DNA of 64,000 bases from Lachnospiraceae bacterium (GTDB lineage Bacteria; Bacillota; Clostridia; Lachnospirales; Lachnospiraceae). Below the pieces are notes generated by a model. It ran no database searches and was not told where the DNA came from. It was given only the letters and a program-made list of their open reading frames with translations. The stretch lies in assembly GCA_902363555.1 (NCBI GenBank), contig CABJAM010000002.1:310001-374000 (forward strand), given 5' to 3'. Shown piece by piece: positions 31,748 to 41,610 of this stretch (the first letter of the stretch is position 1; every line of letters begins with the position of its first letter). Position numbers and translations under genes: made by a program.

Positions 31748-32752
31748 TTATACTCCGGCCTGCTTCTGCCGCGCCAATGACTTTCTCGCTTTATATTTGA
31801 CCATCGTATTGCTGATAATGGCCCGGATCTCCGTAATAGAAAATGCGATAACAAGGATCACACCCTCGACCACCTTCTGCCAGTAAGAGTCCACACCAAA
31901 AGAGTCCATGGCACTGCGGATCGTTACAAGGAAGATGGCGGCCACGATCGTATTAAAAATACTGCCCTTGCCTCCGGCCAATGCCGTTCCGCCCAGCACG
32001 ACTGCGGATATGACCGTAAATTCCAGCCCGGTCTGCATACCATAATTCGATGAACCGAGAGATGAAACGATCATCACTGAGGACAATGCCGTAAATAAGC
32101 CGACAAGTACAAAAATCAAAATCTGCGTTTTGGCCACATTGATACCGGAAACCACAGCCGCCTCCTTGGAGTTGCCGAGGGCCAGAATGTTTCTGCCAAG
32201 CCGGGTACGTCTTAAAATTATAGTTCCCACAACCGCCAGCACAACCAGAATAAGAAAGGCCATGGGAATAATTCCGCCAATCTTATAGCTGGCCATTTTC
32301 TTGAAAATAGTGCTTTCCACAACGACCGGCGTACTGTTGACCATCTGCGCCAGGGCCCGGTAGCCCATCTGCATGGCCAATGTTGCGATAAATGCAGGAA
32401 TCCTCAGCTTTGCGATGAGCAGACCGTTAAAGGTTCCCATCACGATTCCCAGACCAATGACCAGCAAAATGGCCGGGATCACGCCGATCACAGGGATGAC
32501 CAGCGTCAGCACCACCGCATTAAGAGCCACCTGAGAGGCCACAGACAGATCAAAGTCGCCGCTGATGATGGCAAAGGTCATTCCGATACCACAGATGGCA
32601 TTTAGGGAAGCCCGGGTAAGTATATTCTGATAAAATGCCAGCCCCCGAAAATCCTCATTGGTAATCGCTAATATGATCCAGAAAAGAATCAATGCATAAA
32701 GGATACCGTAATCACCAAAATCAATATGTATACCTTTTTTCTTCGTCTTCAT
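31748..32752 (-). CDS. RbsC-family sugar permease 1
   Basis: A 334-residue permease of the ribose/xylose/rhamnose type, with 8-10 helices. The family landmarks include AIISGDFDLSVASQVALNAV (substrate-channel motif) and ALGNSKEAAVVSGI, and the GTALAGGKGSIFNTIVAAIF segment near residue 260. GGGGGA lies before the ATG, which starts 2 nt after the stop of the other permease gene. Two different RbsC permeases imply a heterodimeric channel, as in the rhamnose RhaP-RhaQ system. Confidence 0.92.
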   Translation of the reverse strand: MKTKKKGIHIDFGDYGILYALILFWIILAITNEDFRGLAFYQNILTRASLNAICGIGMTFAIISGDFDLSVASQVALNAVVLTLVIPVIGVIPAILLVIGLGIVMGTFNGLLIAKLRIPAFIATLAMQMGYRALAQMVNSTPVVVESTIFKKMASYKIGGIIPMAFLILVVLAVVGTIILRRTRLGRNILALGNSKEAAVVSGINVAKTQILIFVLVGLFTALSSVMIVSSLGSSNYGMQTGLEFTVISAVVLGGTALAGGKGSIFNTIVAAIFLVTIRSAMDSFGVDSYWQKVVEGVILVIAFSITEIRAIISNTMVKYKARKSLARQKQAGV

Positions 32753-32753
32753 T

Positions 32754-33722
32754 TTATTTTTCCCCCTTTTGCATGATCAGCTTGACGCCGTTAATTGTCA
32801 GGGCAAAAATAAGTACAATGGCAACCGCCATTTTCTGATAAGCCTCACCGACGCCCATCATGTTCAGGCCCATTTTCACGAAGGTTACAAGAATGGCCCC
32901 CACCAGTGTTCCAAGCACATTTCCCTTGCCGCCGGCTAACGCGGTACCGCCCAGCACAACCGCTGTGATGGCATCCAGCTCAAAACCGGAGCCCAGTGTG
33001 GGATTTCCTGTGGAAACCTGAGCCGTATTTAACACGCCTGCAACTGCCGCGCTCACAGCCGTGACCACAAAGACGAGGATCAGCGTAGCATCCACCCGTA
33101 TACCGGTAGTGCGGGTCGCAGCCTCATTGGAGCCGATGGCCCGTGTCTTCGTGCCAAACGGAGTCTTATAGTAGACAAAAGCCGCCAGAAGATATACGAT
33201 CACTAAAAGGACAATGGGCATGGGGATCAGGCCGAACACTTTACCTGTGGAGAAAAACTTGATCCCGGTATTGACCTTGCTCGTGAGCTGTATGGCCTTA
33301 TTACAATAAACCAGTGTAATCCCCGCAAAAGCCAGTTGTGTGGCCAGGGTCGCCACAAAGGTCTGTATTTTGAGCTTTGTTATAATCAATCCGTTGACAA
33401 CACCGCACAATGCCGCTACGCCTATGGCCATAAGGATGGAAAGCGCGGTTCCCCGCCCGCCCACAAGCTGAGTGGCGATCACACAGCTTGTCAGTGACAG
33501 GATCGACCCCACAGAGAGATCAAAGCCCCCGGCTACGATGGCAAACATCATGCCTGCCGCCGCAATGCCGGAAACTGCAGAACGGCCAAGAGCGGTCAAA
33601 AGCTGGGATGGGCTGACAATTCTGGAATCAATAATACCGAAAACAATCATTACCGCAAGGAGGATGCAAAGTATGCCCACCCGATCCCAGACAGACCAGA
33701 ATTTTTTTGCTTTCTGACTCAT
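32754..33722 (-). CDS. RbsC-family sugar permease 2
   Basis: A 322-residue permease with 8-10 helices. The same landmarks appear (FAIVAGGFDLSVGSILSLTS, AIGSNEAATRTTGI, VVLGGTALAGGKGNVLGTLV). Its ATG overlaps the last codons of the ATPase gene (4 bp), with GGAGG just upstream. It is a diverged paralogue of the next permease and most likely forms the channel with it. Confidence 0.92.
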   Translation of the reverse strand: MSQKAKKFWSVWDRVGILCILLAVMIVFGIIDSRIVSPSQLLTALGRSAVSGIAAAGMMFAIVAGGFDLSVGSILSLTSCVIATQLVGGRGTALSILMAIGVAALCGVVNGLIITKLKIQTFVATLATQLAFAGITLVYCNKAIQLTSKVNTGIKFFSTGKVFGLIPMPIVLLVIVYLLAAFVYYKTPFGTKTRAIGSNEAATRTTGIRVDATLILVFVVTAVSAAVAGVLNTAQVSTGNPTLGSGFELDAITAVVLGGTALAGGKGNVLGTLVGAILVTFVKMGLNMMGVGEAYQKMAVAIVLIFALTINGVKLIMQKGEK

Positions 33723-35227
33723 GCGCTCTCACCTCCGAAATAAGTATTATTACCTGTCGCACACTGAAGGATAAAGGCTTCTTCCATTTTTTCCTTTGGA
33801 ATATCCCCGGTGATCCTTCCCTGAAAAACGGTCAGTGTCCGGTGACAGTTGGCGATAATCTCCGGCAGATCAGAGGATACGACTAAAATCGCCATGCCCT
33901 GTTTTGCCAGCTCCTCCAAAAGCCCATATATCTCCGCCTTGGCGCCCACATCGATGCCCCGGGTCGGCTCCAGCATGATCAGCACATCGCATCCACCGGC
34001 CAATGCCCGGGCCAGAAGTATTTTCTGCTGATTACCGCCGGAAAGGCTGTTGATTTTCTGATAATAGCCGCTGTATTTTATATTCATCTTTTTCTGAAAA
34101 GAATCCAGCATTTCCTGTTCCTTACCCGCCATTATCCATAGCCCCCGGCTCAGCTTATCCAGTACCGTAATCGTTTGATTTTCCCGCACGGACATCAGTC
34201 CGAATATTCCTGCGGTCTTGCGGTCCTCTGTCACATAGCCGATCCCGCAGCGTATGGCTTCTCTCGGGTTTCTCGGACGTATCCTTTTTCCATTCAGGAA
34301 AATATCTCCGGAATCCGCCTGGATCAAGCCATAAATCGTTTTTACGATCTCCTCGCGAAAACAGCCCATAAGTCCCGCCATACCAAGCAGCTCGCCCCTG
34401 CGAAGCTGGAAGGATACATGATCGTACAAACCTTCCTTGCAAAGGTCCCGGACCTCCAAAACGACCGCGCCAGGTTCATGGTCCGCCGTACTGTAAGTCT
34501 CAGCAACCTTGCGGCCCACCATTTTTTCTACCATCTGCTCCCGCGTGATATCAGCCGTTTTATATGTACCAATGTAAGTGCCATCCCTTAATATGGACAA
34601 CCGGTCCGTCAGGTCGAAAATCTCCTTGAGTCGATGGGATATATAAATGACCGTCTTATTCTGCGCCTTTAAATTGCGGATGAGCTTGTAGAGCGTTTCC
34701 ACCTCTTTATCATTGAGCGCTGCCGTAGGCTCATCCATAACGATGATATCCGCATTCAACGACAATGCTTTGGCGATTTCCACCATCTGCTGTTCAGAAA
34801 CACTGAGCATCCCCGTATAATCTGTCGCTTTAAAATCCACAGCCATCGTATCGAGCAGCGCCTGTGTCTGTTTGTTCATTGTATCCTTATCCACCATGAC
34901 GCCGGTTTTTTTAGGAAGACTATGCAGGTATATGTTTTCTGCCACAGTCAGATCAGGCATAAGATTCAGCTCCTGATAAACAACCGCAACACCGCATTTG
35001 AGAGCATCTGCTACCGAATGGATGTTACATTTCTTCCCGTCGATCCATATTTCACCGCTGTCAGCAAAATACATACCGCCCAGCACTTTCATAATCGTGG
35101 ATTTTCCCGCGCCGTTCTCGCCGACGATGGCGTGAACCTCTCCCTTTTCAACAGACAGGCTTACATTGGACAGAGCAGCCACACCGAAAAATGTCTTTGT
35201 AATGTTTTTTAATTCGATATATGCCAC
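33719..35227 (-). CDS. RbsA-family double-domain sugar ABC ATPase
   Basis: A 502-residue ATPase with two nucleotide-binding domains. The first is canonical: Walker A GENGAGKST (36-44), signature LSVSEQQM (CUT2-type variant), Walker B IIVMDEP. The second has no classical Walker A at GLMGCFREEIVKTI, a good LSGGNQQK signature, and LIMLEPTRGID, in which Leu419 stands where Walker B Asp is expected. The start is GTG with GGGGAGG 8 nt upstream. First gene of the importer operon; energises the two permeases. Confidence 0.93.
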   Translation of the reverse strand: MAYIELKNITKTFFGVAALSNVSLSVEKGEVHAIVGENGAGKSTIMKVLGGMYFADSGEIWIDGKKCNIHSVADALKCGVAVVYQELNLMPDLTVAENIYLHSLPKKTGVMVDKDTMNKQTQALLDTMAVDFKATDYTGMLSVSEQQMVEIAKALSLNADIIVMDEPTAALNDKEVETLYKLIRNLKAQNKTVIYISHRLKEIFDLTDRLSILRDGTYIGTYKTADITREQMVEKMVGRKVAETYSTADHEPGAVVLEVRDLCKEGLYDHVSFQLRRGELLGMAGLMGCFREEIVKTIYGLIQADSGDIFLNGKRIRPRNPREAIRCGIGYVTEDRKTAGIFGLMSVRENQTITVLDKLSRGLWIMAGKEQEMLDSFQKKMNIKYSGYYQKINSLSGGNQQKILLARALAGGCDVLIMLEPTRGIDVGAKAEIYGLLEELAKQGMAILVVSSDLPEIIANCHRTLTVFQGRITGDIPKEKMEEAFILQCATGNNTYFGGESA

Positions 35228-35344
35228 TTTTCTTGCCTCCCCTTTTCTTTAATCTGATTTTATTTTAACCGGGAAGGCTCAGGACCGCTATCGTAATATC
35301 TTTCGTTATGCGGTAAAATCTTTTTCTTTTGTACACCCGCCACT

Positions 35345-35482
35345 GCGGCTCGTTTCTTCGCGCACCTGTCTACGCTTCGCTCCGACAGGTCGCGGCAGTC
35401 GCCACAAAGGGGAACAAACGCCGCAAAGGTGAGCAAGCTCCCCTTTGTGGTGTCTGTTCCCCTTTTCGGCTCGTTTCTTCGC
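35345..35482. repeat. GGCTCGT-type hairpin element next to a terminator
   Basis: The 306-bp gap at 35228-35533 holds no gene. It contains CGGCTCGTTTCTTCGCGCA at 35346, a hairpin ACCTGTC...GACAGGT, GTCGCGGCAGTCGCCA, GGTGAGCAAGCTC, and a second CGGCTCGTTTCTTCGCGCA at 35463. The order of these blocks is the same as in the 83-bp tandem repeat at 41.6 kb, but the stem bases differ with pairing kept. A terminator hairpin follows immediately. Confidence 0.7.
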
Positions 35483-35484
35483 GC

Positions 35485-35528
35485 AAAAAAAGCCGCCGTA
35501 TGAGACAGCGACATTCTCATACGGCGGC
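35485..35528 (-). terminator. Terminator after the orphan RhaS/LsrB-like gene
   Basis: A perfect 13-bp stem, GCCGCCGTATGAG (35492-35504) with CTCATACGGCGGC (35516-35528), running into seven Ts on the minus strand, 6 nt past the stop codon at 35534. Confidence 0.85.
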
Positions 35529-35533
35529 CGGTT

Positions 35534-36547
35534 TTAAAATGCTTCCCGCCACTTATCAATATTTCCGGCATCGATTTTTAACGGCGAGCCTACGATGACT
35601 TCCGTGCCCCCATCGCTGCACTGCTGTATCGTATAGCTGCCCATATCACCGGCGCTAAAGCGCTCCCCCGCGGCTCCGGTGATCTCCCCGCTCACAAGGG
35701 CCAGGGATACATAGGCGGACAGTGCCCCGACCTCCTCCGGATTCCACAGATACATATACGGACAGGCTTTGTCCGCACCGATATGATCCGCCATCTCCGA
35801 TGGCATCCCCAGACCGGTAACTCTGATCTGCCCGCCTTTTCCAGATTCCTCCACAACCTCGGCCGCGGCCAGCACCCCCTTGACGGTAGGCGCACAGATC
35901 ACCTTTAAGTCCGGATACTTCTCCAGAAGCTCAAAGGTCTTTTCCCGGGACAGCTCATAATCATCCTCCCCATAAGCGATATCCACCAGACGCAGCTCCC
36001 GAAACTCCGGTTGAGCCATGGTCTCCTTCATGGCGTCGATCCACTCGTTCTGATTCGCAGCCAAGGAGGTGGTGGACAGTATGGCCCACTGCCCGGCACC
36101 GCCGCTGATATCATACACGCTTTGGGCCAGAACCGCTCCAATATCGGATGTATCCGCCTGATTTACAAAGGTTTGGCGGCTGTCGGCGTTTGTATTGGAA
36201 TCCAATGTGGATACCCGGATGCCCTCCGCCATAGCCTTTGTAAGTATGGACTGAAGACCATTCACATCATTGGCGGCGATGGCGATAGCATCCACCTTCT
36301 GCGAGATCAGCGACTCCACCTGGATGATCTGATCCTCCACTGTGGGTGTGTCGGGATATGCGATAATACAGCTCCCGCCATGATCTGTGATCACTTTTTC
36401 AAAGCCTTTGACCACCTGCTCGTTATAGCTGTTCCCCTCAGCCTTCATCACAATGGCATATTTACCGGCAAAATTGCCGTTTTTACAGCCTCCGGCAAAA
36501 AACACAGCCATGACCATCAGGAGCACTAAATATTTCCCTGTTTTCAA
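35534..36547 (-). CDS. Orphan RhaS/LsrB-like sugar-binding lipoprotein, likely sensor partner
   Basis: A 337-residue protein with the lipobox FAGGC (MVMAVFFAGGCKNGNF). The mature domain is periplasmic-binding fold type I: AIVMKAEGNSYNEQVVKGFE, ESLISQKVDAIAIAANDVNG, RVSTLDSNTNADSRQTFVNQ and VTGLGMPSEMADHIGADKAC, then YLWNPEEVGALSAYV, which is close to rhamnose- and AI-2-binding proteins. TTG start with GGGGAG 8 nt upstream. No permease gene is attached. It is divergent from a YesN-YesM pair, the arrangement known from XylFII-LytS-YesN, where such a lipoprotein senses rather than transports. That reading is inference. Confidence 0.88.
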   Translation of the reverse strand: MKTGKYLVLLMVMAVFFAGGCKNGNFAGKYAIVMKAEGNSYNEQVVKGFEKVITDHGGSCIIAYPDTPTVEDQIIQVESLISQKVDAIAIAANDVNGLQSILTKAMAEGIRVSTLDSNTNADSRQTFVNQADTSDIGAVLAQSVYDISGGAGQWAILSTTSLAANQNEWIDAMKETMAQPEFRELRLVDIAYGEDDYELSREKTFELLEKYPDLKVICAPTVKGVLAAAEVVEESGKGGQIRVTGLGMPSEMADHIGADKACPYMYLWNPEEVGALSAYVSLALVSGEITGAAGERFSAGDMGSYTIQQCSDGGTEVIVGSPLKIDAGNIDKWREAF

Positions 36548-36766
36548 AAAATCATCTCCCCGATGTATTTATTCGTCATCCTATCACCAATTATATAATA
36601 AATTCCGGTCACTGTCCATTTTGTTTGTTAAAAATGTCAAAACTTTACTTGCACTATTTGTAGTTTTTGGTAAAATAGCTTTAGAGCCATCCTAAGAATT
36701 GGCCGGGTGGCAGACAGTACATCAATATTATCCGCAAATTGATGAGCCAAAAAAGGAGGGATGAGT

Positions 36767-38320
36767 ATGAAGCTGCTCATTATCGATGATGAAAAAAGAA
36801 CGCGGGAAGGCATTCTTCAAGCCATTGACTGGGAAGCATTGGATATTTCAGAGGTTTTTCTGGCCGATGATGGCCAGAGAGGGCTGGATATGGCGCGGAA
36901 ATACCATCCGGAGATCATCCTCAGCGATATACGCATGCCCCGGATGGATGGTATCGTCATGGCCCAGCGCATCCATGAACTCCTTCCGGAAACCTGCATC
37001 ATATTTATGAGCGGCTATTCCGATAAAGAATATTTAAAGGCGGCCATCACATTAAAGGCCATCCGGTATGTGGAAAAGCCCATCGATGTTCAGGAAATCC
37101 GTGAGGCAGTCCGCGAGGCCGGACATACGATTGCCATGCAGCAGCATACGAAACGGACGGAAATGATCCATTATAACGAAACCCGGCGAAAGCTGGCGCT
37201 GTATCTTATACAGGAGCGGACTCTGTCGCAAAAGGATGTGGCGCTGGCCGTGGATACACTGGGGCTGCCAGATAAGGGCTCCGTCTATTTTACCACCTTT
37301 CTTCTATATATAAAGGCACCCATTCCTGCCATTGATAACGACTTTATGAACAGCTTCTTCCAGGAATTTTCCGGCATGGCAAAAGCTTACAGGCTTCAGG
37401 AATTTCACGCGGTCAAGTCGGAGCATGTGATCGTTTTCCATCTGTATGGCTCAGAAAGCCCGTCCGGGCAGACTCTGACACGGATGTATATCTTTGTCCG
37501 GGAATATTTTCTGGAGGATTATCTGTTTTTTATCGCTCCGGGAACCACAGTGTGCGGCATTGAGCAGATCTGTCAATCCTATAACAATGCCGTGGTTTTA
37601 CTTCAGACCAGCTTTTTTAAAGATTACAATGTAATCTTACATATGGAAGAAACCGTTTCCGAAACCCGGCTTTTGCAGGATCAGCTTGGCAGCTTTTCTC
37701 AGGCGCTGGTTGCCAGAGATAAAGCAGCCGCTTTAGCCGTTGCCGATACGCTGTACATCGATCTGAAGCATGCCAGCAATCTGCTCCCAAGCCAGGTTAA
37801 GGATATTTACTATAAGTATTTTTATCAACTGGATACATGTATGATAAAAAATCATGTTCCCTCACTGCTGGAAAATGACGCCAATCCCAGTTTATGGGAA
37901 TCAATCTCGGCCTGCCAGACCCTCCATGAGCTGGATCTGCTTTTAAAGAACGGCCTGGAGCAGTTATTTTTAAATATGGAAAAGCTTCGGGATGAGAGCT
38001 CGGCCATTTTTCTGATCAAGGATTTTATCCATAAAAATTACGGCAATGAGACGTTGTCCATTAAGGATATCAGCGAGCATGTCTTTTTATCGCCCAGCTA
38101 TATGTGCACCCAGTTTAAATCGGAAACAGGCAAAACGATCAACCAGTATATGACCGAATACCGCCTGGAAATAGCAAAGCAGATGCTCAGCGATCCCCGC
38201 TACCGCATTGCTGATATTTCCGCAAAGGTAGGATACAGCGACGGCAATTATTTTGGCAAGCTATTTAAAAAGGTGACCGGACTCTCGCCCTCGGAGTACA
38301 GAGAGAAGGTGCTCCTGTGA
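36767..38320 (+). CDS. YesN-type response regulator with AraC output domain
   Basis: A 517-residue regulator. The receiver domain starts MKLLIIDDEKRTREGI, with the phosphoacceptor in ILSDIRMPRMDG and the conserved Lys in YVEKPIDVQEI. A helical middle region of about 270 residues follows, then a C-terminal AraC helix-turn-helix pair (KDISEHVFLSPSYMCTQFKS; ISAKVGYSDGNYFGKLFKKV). I chose the second ATG (36767) because AAGGAGG is 7 nt upstream. It overlaps the histidine kinase gene (GTGA). It probably controls the divergent binding-protein gene, the MFS gene downstream, or both. Confidence 0.93.
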   Translation: MKLLIIDDEKRTREGILQAIDWEALDISEVFLADDGQRGLDMARKYHPEIILSDIRMPRMDGIVMAQRIHELLPETCIIFMSGYSDKEYLKAAITLKAIRYVEKPIDVQEIREAVREAGHTIAMQQHTKRTEMIHYNETRRKLALYLIQERTLSQKDVALAVDTLGLPDKGSVYFTTFLLYIKAPIPAIDNDFMNSFFQEFSGMAKAYRLQEFHAVKSEHVIVFHLYGSESPSGQTLTRMYIFVREYFLEDYLFFIAPGTTVCGIEQICQSYNNAVVLLQTSFFKDYNVILHMEETVSETRLLQDQLGSFSQALVARDKAAALAVADTLYIDLKHASNLLPSQVKDIYYKYFYQLDTCMIKNHVPSLLENDANPSLWESISACQTLHELDLLLKNGLEQLFLNMEKLRDESSAIFLIKDFIHKNYGNETLSIKDISEHVFLSPSYMCTQFKSETGKTINQYMTEYRLEIAKQMLSDPRYRIADISAKVGYSDGNYFGKLFKKVTGLSPSEYREKVLL

Positions 38321-40146
38321 AAAATCCGTTCCGGCGCTTATATATGTATTACGTTCACGACATGGGGATGCAGGCTAAGCTGCTGATCTCGCATCTGGTA
38401 CTGATCCTGATCCCCACCGTCGTACTGTCCATATTTTTTTATAATAATATTTATAACCTTATTGTCAACAGTACCATCAAATCCTCCCAGACGCTGTGCG
38501 CCCAGACGGCCTACACCCTGGAAGCCACGGTAGGCCAGGTATCCAATGCAGTGTCCTCTGTCCTGTCCAATCCTTTTGCCGGTACACTTTTTAACGTTCC
38601 GGAGGCGCAGGCCGGCAACTATAAGCTGAGCGATGAGGACATCGAGCATTTTGTCAGCTCCGTAACAGCACTTAAAGATCAGGATAATATATCCGCAGTG
38701 CGCATTTATTGCGACGATGCGCCTTACTACCGGCTGGCACAAAGCCACAATCCGGAGGATGAGAAGCTTTTTGCCCCCATATCCGCCATTAGCAGCACCT
38801 ACTGGTACGGTATTTACAGCACAGACACTAAGCTTAAGGATCTGCTTTGTCCGCCGTTATATTTATCGCCCTCAGAAACCCGGGAAAGCGGTGAGCTGGC
38901 TTATATTTCCAAAATCACCTACGCAAATTCTCACAAGGCTTCGGCTTATGTAGCTGTATATTTCCGGCATAAGGATATTGACAATATTCTTCAGGAGGAT
39001 ATGACGGTTCCCAACAGCGCCACATATATTATTAATGAACGCGACGCCCTGGTTTCCACATCCAATGCCACACTGGCCGCCGCTTATTTTATGAACCGCA
39101 AGGAGCTGACAGAAAAAATCGGCGCCACCAACCATTTTATAATCCATCCATTTATTAATGAGGAAATCTACATCGGTTACTATACGATCGCCAACACGGA
39201 CTGGGATATGGTTTCCGTGCTCTCCGTCAACAGTCTGAAGGGCATGGGCAATACACTGGTCGTTCAATTTGTGATGATCTACGGATTTTTCCTTATTCTG
39301 GCTCTGGCCATCGCGCTGCTGCTCTCACGCTCCATCACCCACAGGATTTCCAACGTGGCTGCGCAGATGGAAAAAATCCGTCACGGCAAGCCCCACCGCA
39401 TGGAGCAGGAAACGCCGGAACACGATGAGATTGGCAAGCTCATTGACACTTACAACTATATGACGGACCAGATGAATGAGCTGCTCCTTACCCAGGAAAA
39501 AAACGCCAAGGAGCTTCAGCTCTCGGAATTTAAGGCACTGCAGGCGCAGATCAATCCACATTTCCTATACAATACACTGGATATGATCAACTGGCTGGCC
39601 CAATCCGGACAGAAGGAGGAGCTGTCAAAGGCGATTCAGGCGCTCTCACGTTTTTACAAGCTGACACTCAGCCGCAGGGAGGCCGTAGGAAGTATTGAAA
39701 AGGAGCTGGAGCACGTTTCCCTCTACGTACAACTCCAAAATATGCGCTATGACAATGCCATTGATTTTCTCATCGATGTACCGCCACAGCTTGAGGAATA
39801 TTCCATACCGAAGCTGACCTTTCAGCCTATCGTGGAAAACGCCATTCACCATGGGATATTTATGACGGAGGAAAAAACCGGCAGCGTCATTATTACCGGA
39901 TGGAGGGAAAAGGACGATATTGTGTTTCAGATTTACGACAATGGGGCCGGCATGGACGATGAAACGATAAAGCAGATCCTTAACGGGAAAAAACGGGCCA
40001 CCTCCGGCAGCAATATCGGTGTCTATAACACACATCTGCGGCTCCGGCTCTTATACGGCCCCGGTTATGGACTCAGCTATGAAAGTGCCCCTGGCTGTGG
40101 AACGACAGCAACCATACGTCTGCCGGCAACATTACAGGAAGATTAG
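38317..40146 (+). CDS. YesM-type sensor histidine kinase
   Basis: A 609-residue kinase. GTG start overlapping the response-regulator stop codon, with GAGAAGG upstream. TM1 (about 22-45) and TM2 (about 310-335, VQFVMIYGFFLILALAIALL) enclose an extracellular Cache-like domain. HAMP and the His_kinase module follow: LQLSEFKALQAQINPHFLYN carries the phosphoacceptor His, then FQPIVENAIHHGI (N box), YDNGAGMDD (G1) and GVYNTHLRLRLLYG (G2). It should pair with the YesN-type regulator upstream and may contact the orphan lipoprotein. Confidence 0.93.
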   Translation: MKNPFRRLYMYYVHDMGMQAKLLISHLVLILIPTVVLSIFFYNNIYNLIVNSTIKSSQTLCAQTAYTLEATVGQVSNAVSSVLSNPFAGTLFNVPEAQAGNYKLSDEDIEHFVSSVTALKDQDNISAVRIYCDDAPYYRLAQSHNPEDEKLFAPISAISSTYWYGIYSTDTKLKDLLCPPLYLSPSETRESGELAYISKITYANSHKASAYVAVYFRHKDIDNILQEDMTVPNSATYIINERDALVSTSNATLAAAYFMNRKELTEKIGATNHFIIHPFINEEIYIGYYTIANTDWDMVSVLSVNSLKGMGNTLVVQFVMIYGFFLILALAIALLLSRSITHRISNVAAQMEKIRHGKPHRMEQETPEHDEIGKLIDTYNYMTDQMNELLLTQEKNAKELQLSEFKALQAQINPHFLYNTLDMINWLAQSGQKEELSKAIQALSRFYKLTLSRREAVGSIEKELEHVSLYVQLQNMRYDNAIDFLIDVPPQLEEYSIPKLTFQPIVENAIHHGIFMTEEKTGSVIITGWREKDDIVFQIYDNGAGMDDETIKQILNGKKRATSGSNIGVYNTHLRLRLLYGPGYGLSYESAPGCGTTATIRLPATLQED

Positions 40147-40317
40147 AGCGTGCAGATGGCGGGAAGGAATTTTAAAACACGCTCTGGAGCGTGCCGATTG
40201 CAGAATAGGCAGCGCTGGCTGTATGGTCTCTGGACGGATGGAGCTCCGGGGCCAATGCGTGCCCGGAATGGGGAAATATTTGTGCCGCAAGCATCAGCGG
40301 CGGAATGGGGGATTTTT

Positions 40318-41610
40318 ATGAAAACAATTAGTCGAAGAAACTGGATACTCATATGGACGCTGGGCATGGCCGGGCAGATCTGCTGGAATATTGAAAATTC
40401 CTGGTTCAATAATTTTGTCTATGATAAGATTGCGCCGGACCCATCCATCGTATCGTGGATGGTCGGCGTCAGTGCCGCCGTTTCCACCTTTTGCACCTTT
40501 CTTATTGGCACCAGCGGCGACCGCCGCGGACGGAGACGTTACTTTATCGGTATTGGCTATATTTTATGGGGTATTTTTACATTTTTCTTTGGCATGACGG
40601 AGCTGCTTCCTAAAAGCCCGCTGCTCCTGGCTGCCACAGCGGTGGTCCTGGCCGACGCGGTTATGAGCTTTTTCGGCTCCATGGGCAACGACGGCGGCTT
40701 TAATCCGTGGACAACGGACATATCCAATGAGCACAACCGGGGAAAGCTGGGCGGGGCCCTGGCCGTTATGCCGGTGTTGGCTACAATCTTCGGCGCAGTT
40801 GTGTCCGGGATCATTATCGACGCCATTGACTTTTTCGCATTTTTTGCCATCATGGGCGGCATGGTCGCTGTTATGGGTGTCTTTGCCCTGATCTTCCTGA
40901 AGGATTCGCCCACACTTCAGGCCAAAAAGGACCCAAAAGGCTTCTGGCATCAGTTTTTCTCCGTCTTCCGCTGGAAAACCGTGACCGGGAACAAGGAGCT
41001 TTTCTGGGTATTTATCGTCATGCTCGTATACTTTATTGGATTTAATGTTTATTTCCCATACATCACCATTTATTTTGTCAATTATCTGGGGATGGATTAC
41101 ACGATGACCGGTCTTGTGCAGGGCGTCGGCCTTTTGGCAGCGGCCGTGTTCACCATCCCGGCGGCCCGCTTCATCGACCGCGGGAAAACGCCTCAGGTCA
41201 TCGGCGCGGCTCTCGCCTGCAATACGGTGGGGCTGCTGATCGTCACGATTTCCCAGCAAATGGTCATTTTGCTCATTGGCGTTTTCGGCGCAGGCATCGG
41301 CTACATACTGACACTGCAATCGCTCACCGCCTGGATGAAAAACCTGTATCCGGAGCAGCAGCGCGGCCAATTTGAGGGGATCAAACAGATTTTTTTTGTA
41401 TGTATCCCCATGATCATCGGCCCCGCCATTGCCACCTTTGTGATCAACCGCTGGGGGCTTCCGGCCGTGGTAAATGATGCGCCCGGTATGGTACCCACAC
41501 CGTCGCTTTTTCTCGTATCCGCAGGACTGACGCTACTGACGGTGATTCCGCTGGCGGTGGCCGGACGGCATCTCACACGGCGGATGAAGGCGGATGGCAG
41601 CGGTCGCTAA
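40318..41610 (+). CDS. MFS transporter, probable sugar carrier
   Basis: A 430-residue, 12-helix major facilitator protein started at MKTISRRNW (ATG at 40318, GGGGA upstream). Residues worth noting are IGTSGDRRGRRRYFIGI (the loop 2-3 motif A) and the MSFFGSMGNDGGFNPWTTD segment. It follows the YesN-YesM pair on the same strand after a 171-bp gap with no clear gene. Some relatives carry glycosides. The last codons (ADGSGR) align with the repeat that begins here at DNA level, so the natural C-terminus may have been replaced. Confidence 0.88.
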   Translation: MKTISRRNWILIWTLGMAGQICWNIENSWFNNFVYDKIAPDPSIVSWMVGVSAAVSTFCTFLIGTSGDRRGRRRYFIGIGYILWGIFTFFFGMTELLPKSPLLLAATAVVLADAVMSFFGSMGNDGGFNPWTTDISNEHNRGKLGGALAVMPVLATIFGAVVSGIIIDAIDFFAFFAIMGGMVAVMGVFALIFLKDSPTLQAKKDPKGFWHQFFSVFRWKTVTGNKELFWVFIVMLVYFIGFNVYFPYITIYFVNYLGMDYTMTGLVQGVGLLAAAVFTIPAARFIDRGKTPQVIGAALACNTVGLLIVTISQQMVILLIGVFGAGIGYILTLQSLTAWMKNLYPEQQRGQFEGIKQIFFVCIPMIIGPAIATFVINRWGLPAVVNDAPGMVPTPSLFLVSAGLTLLTVIPLAVAGRHLTRRMKADGSGR

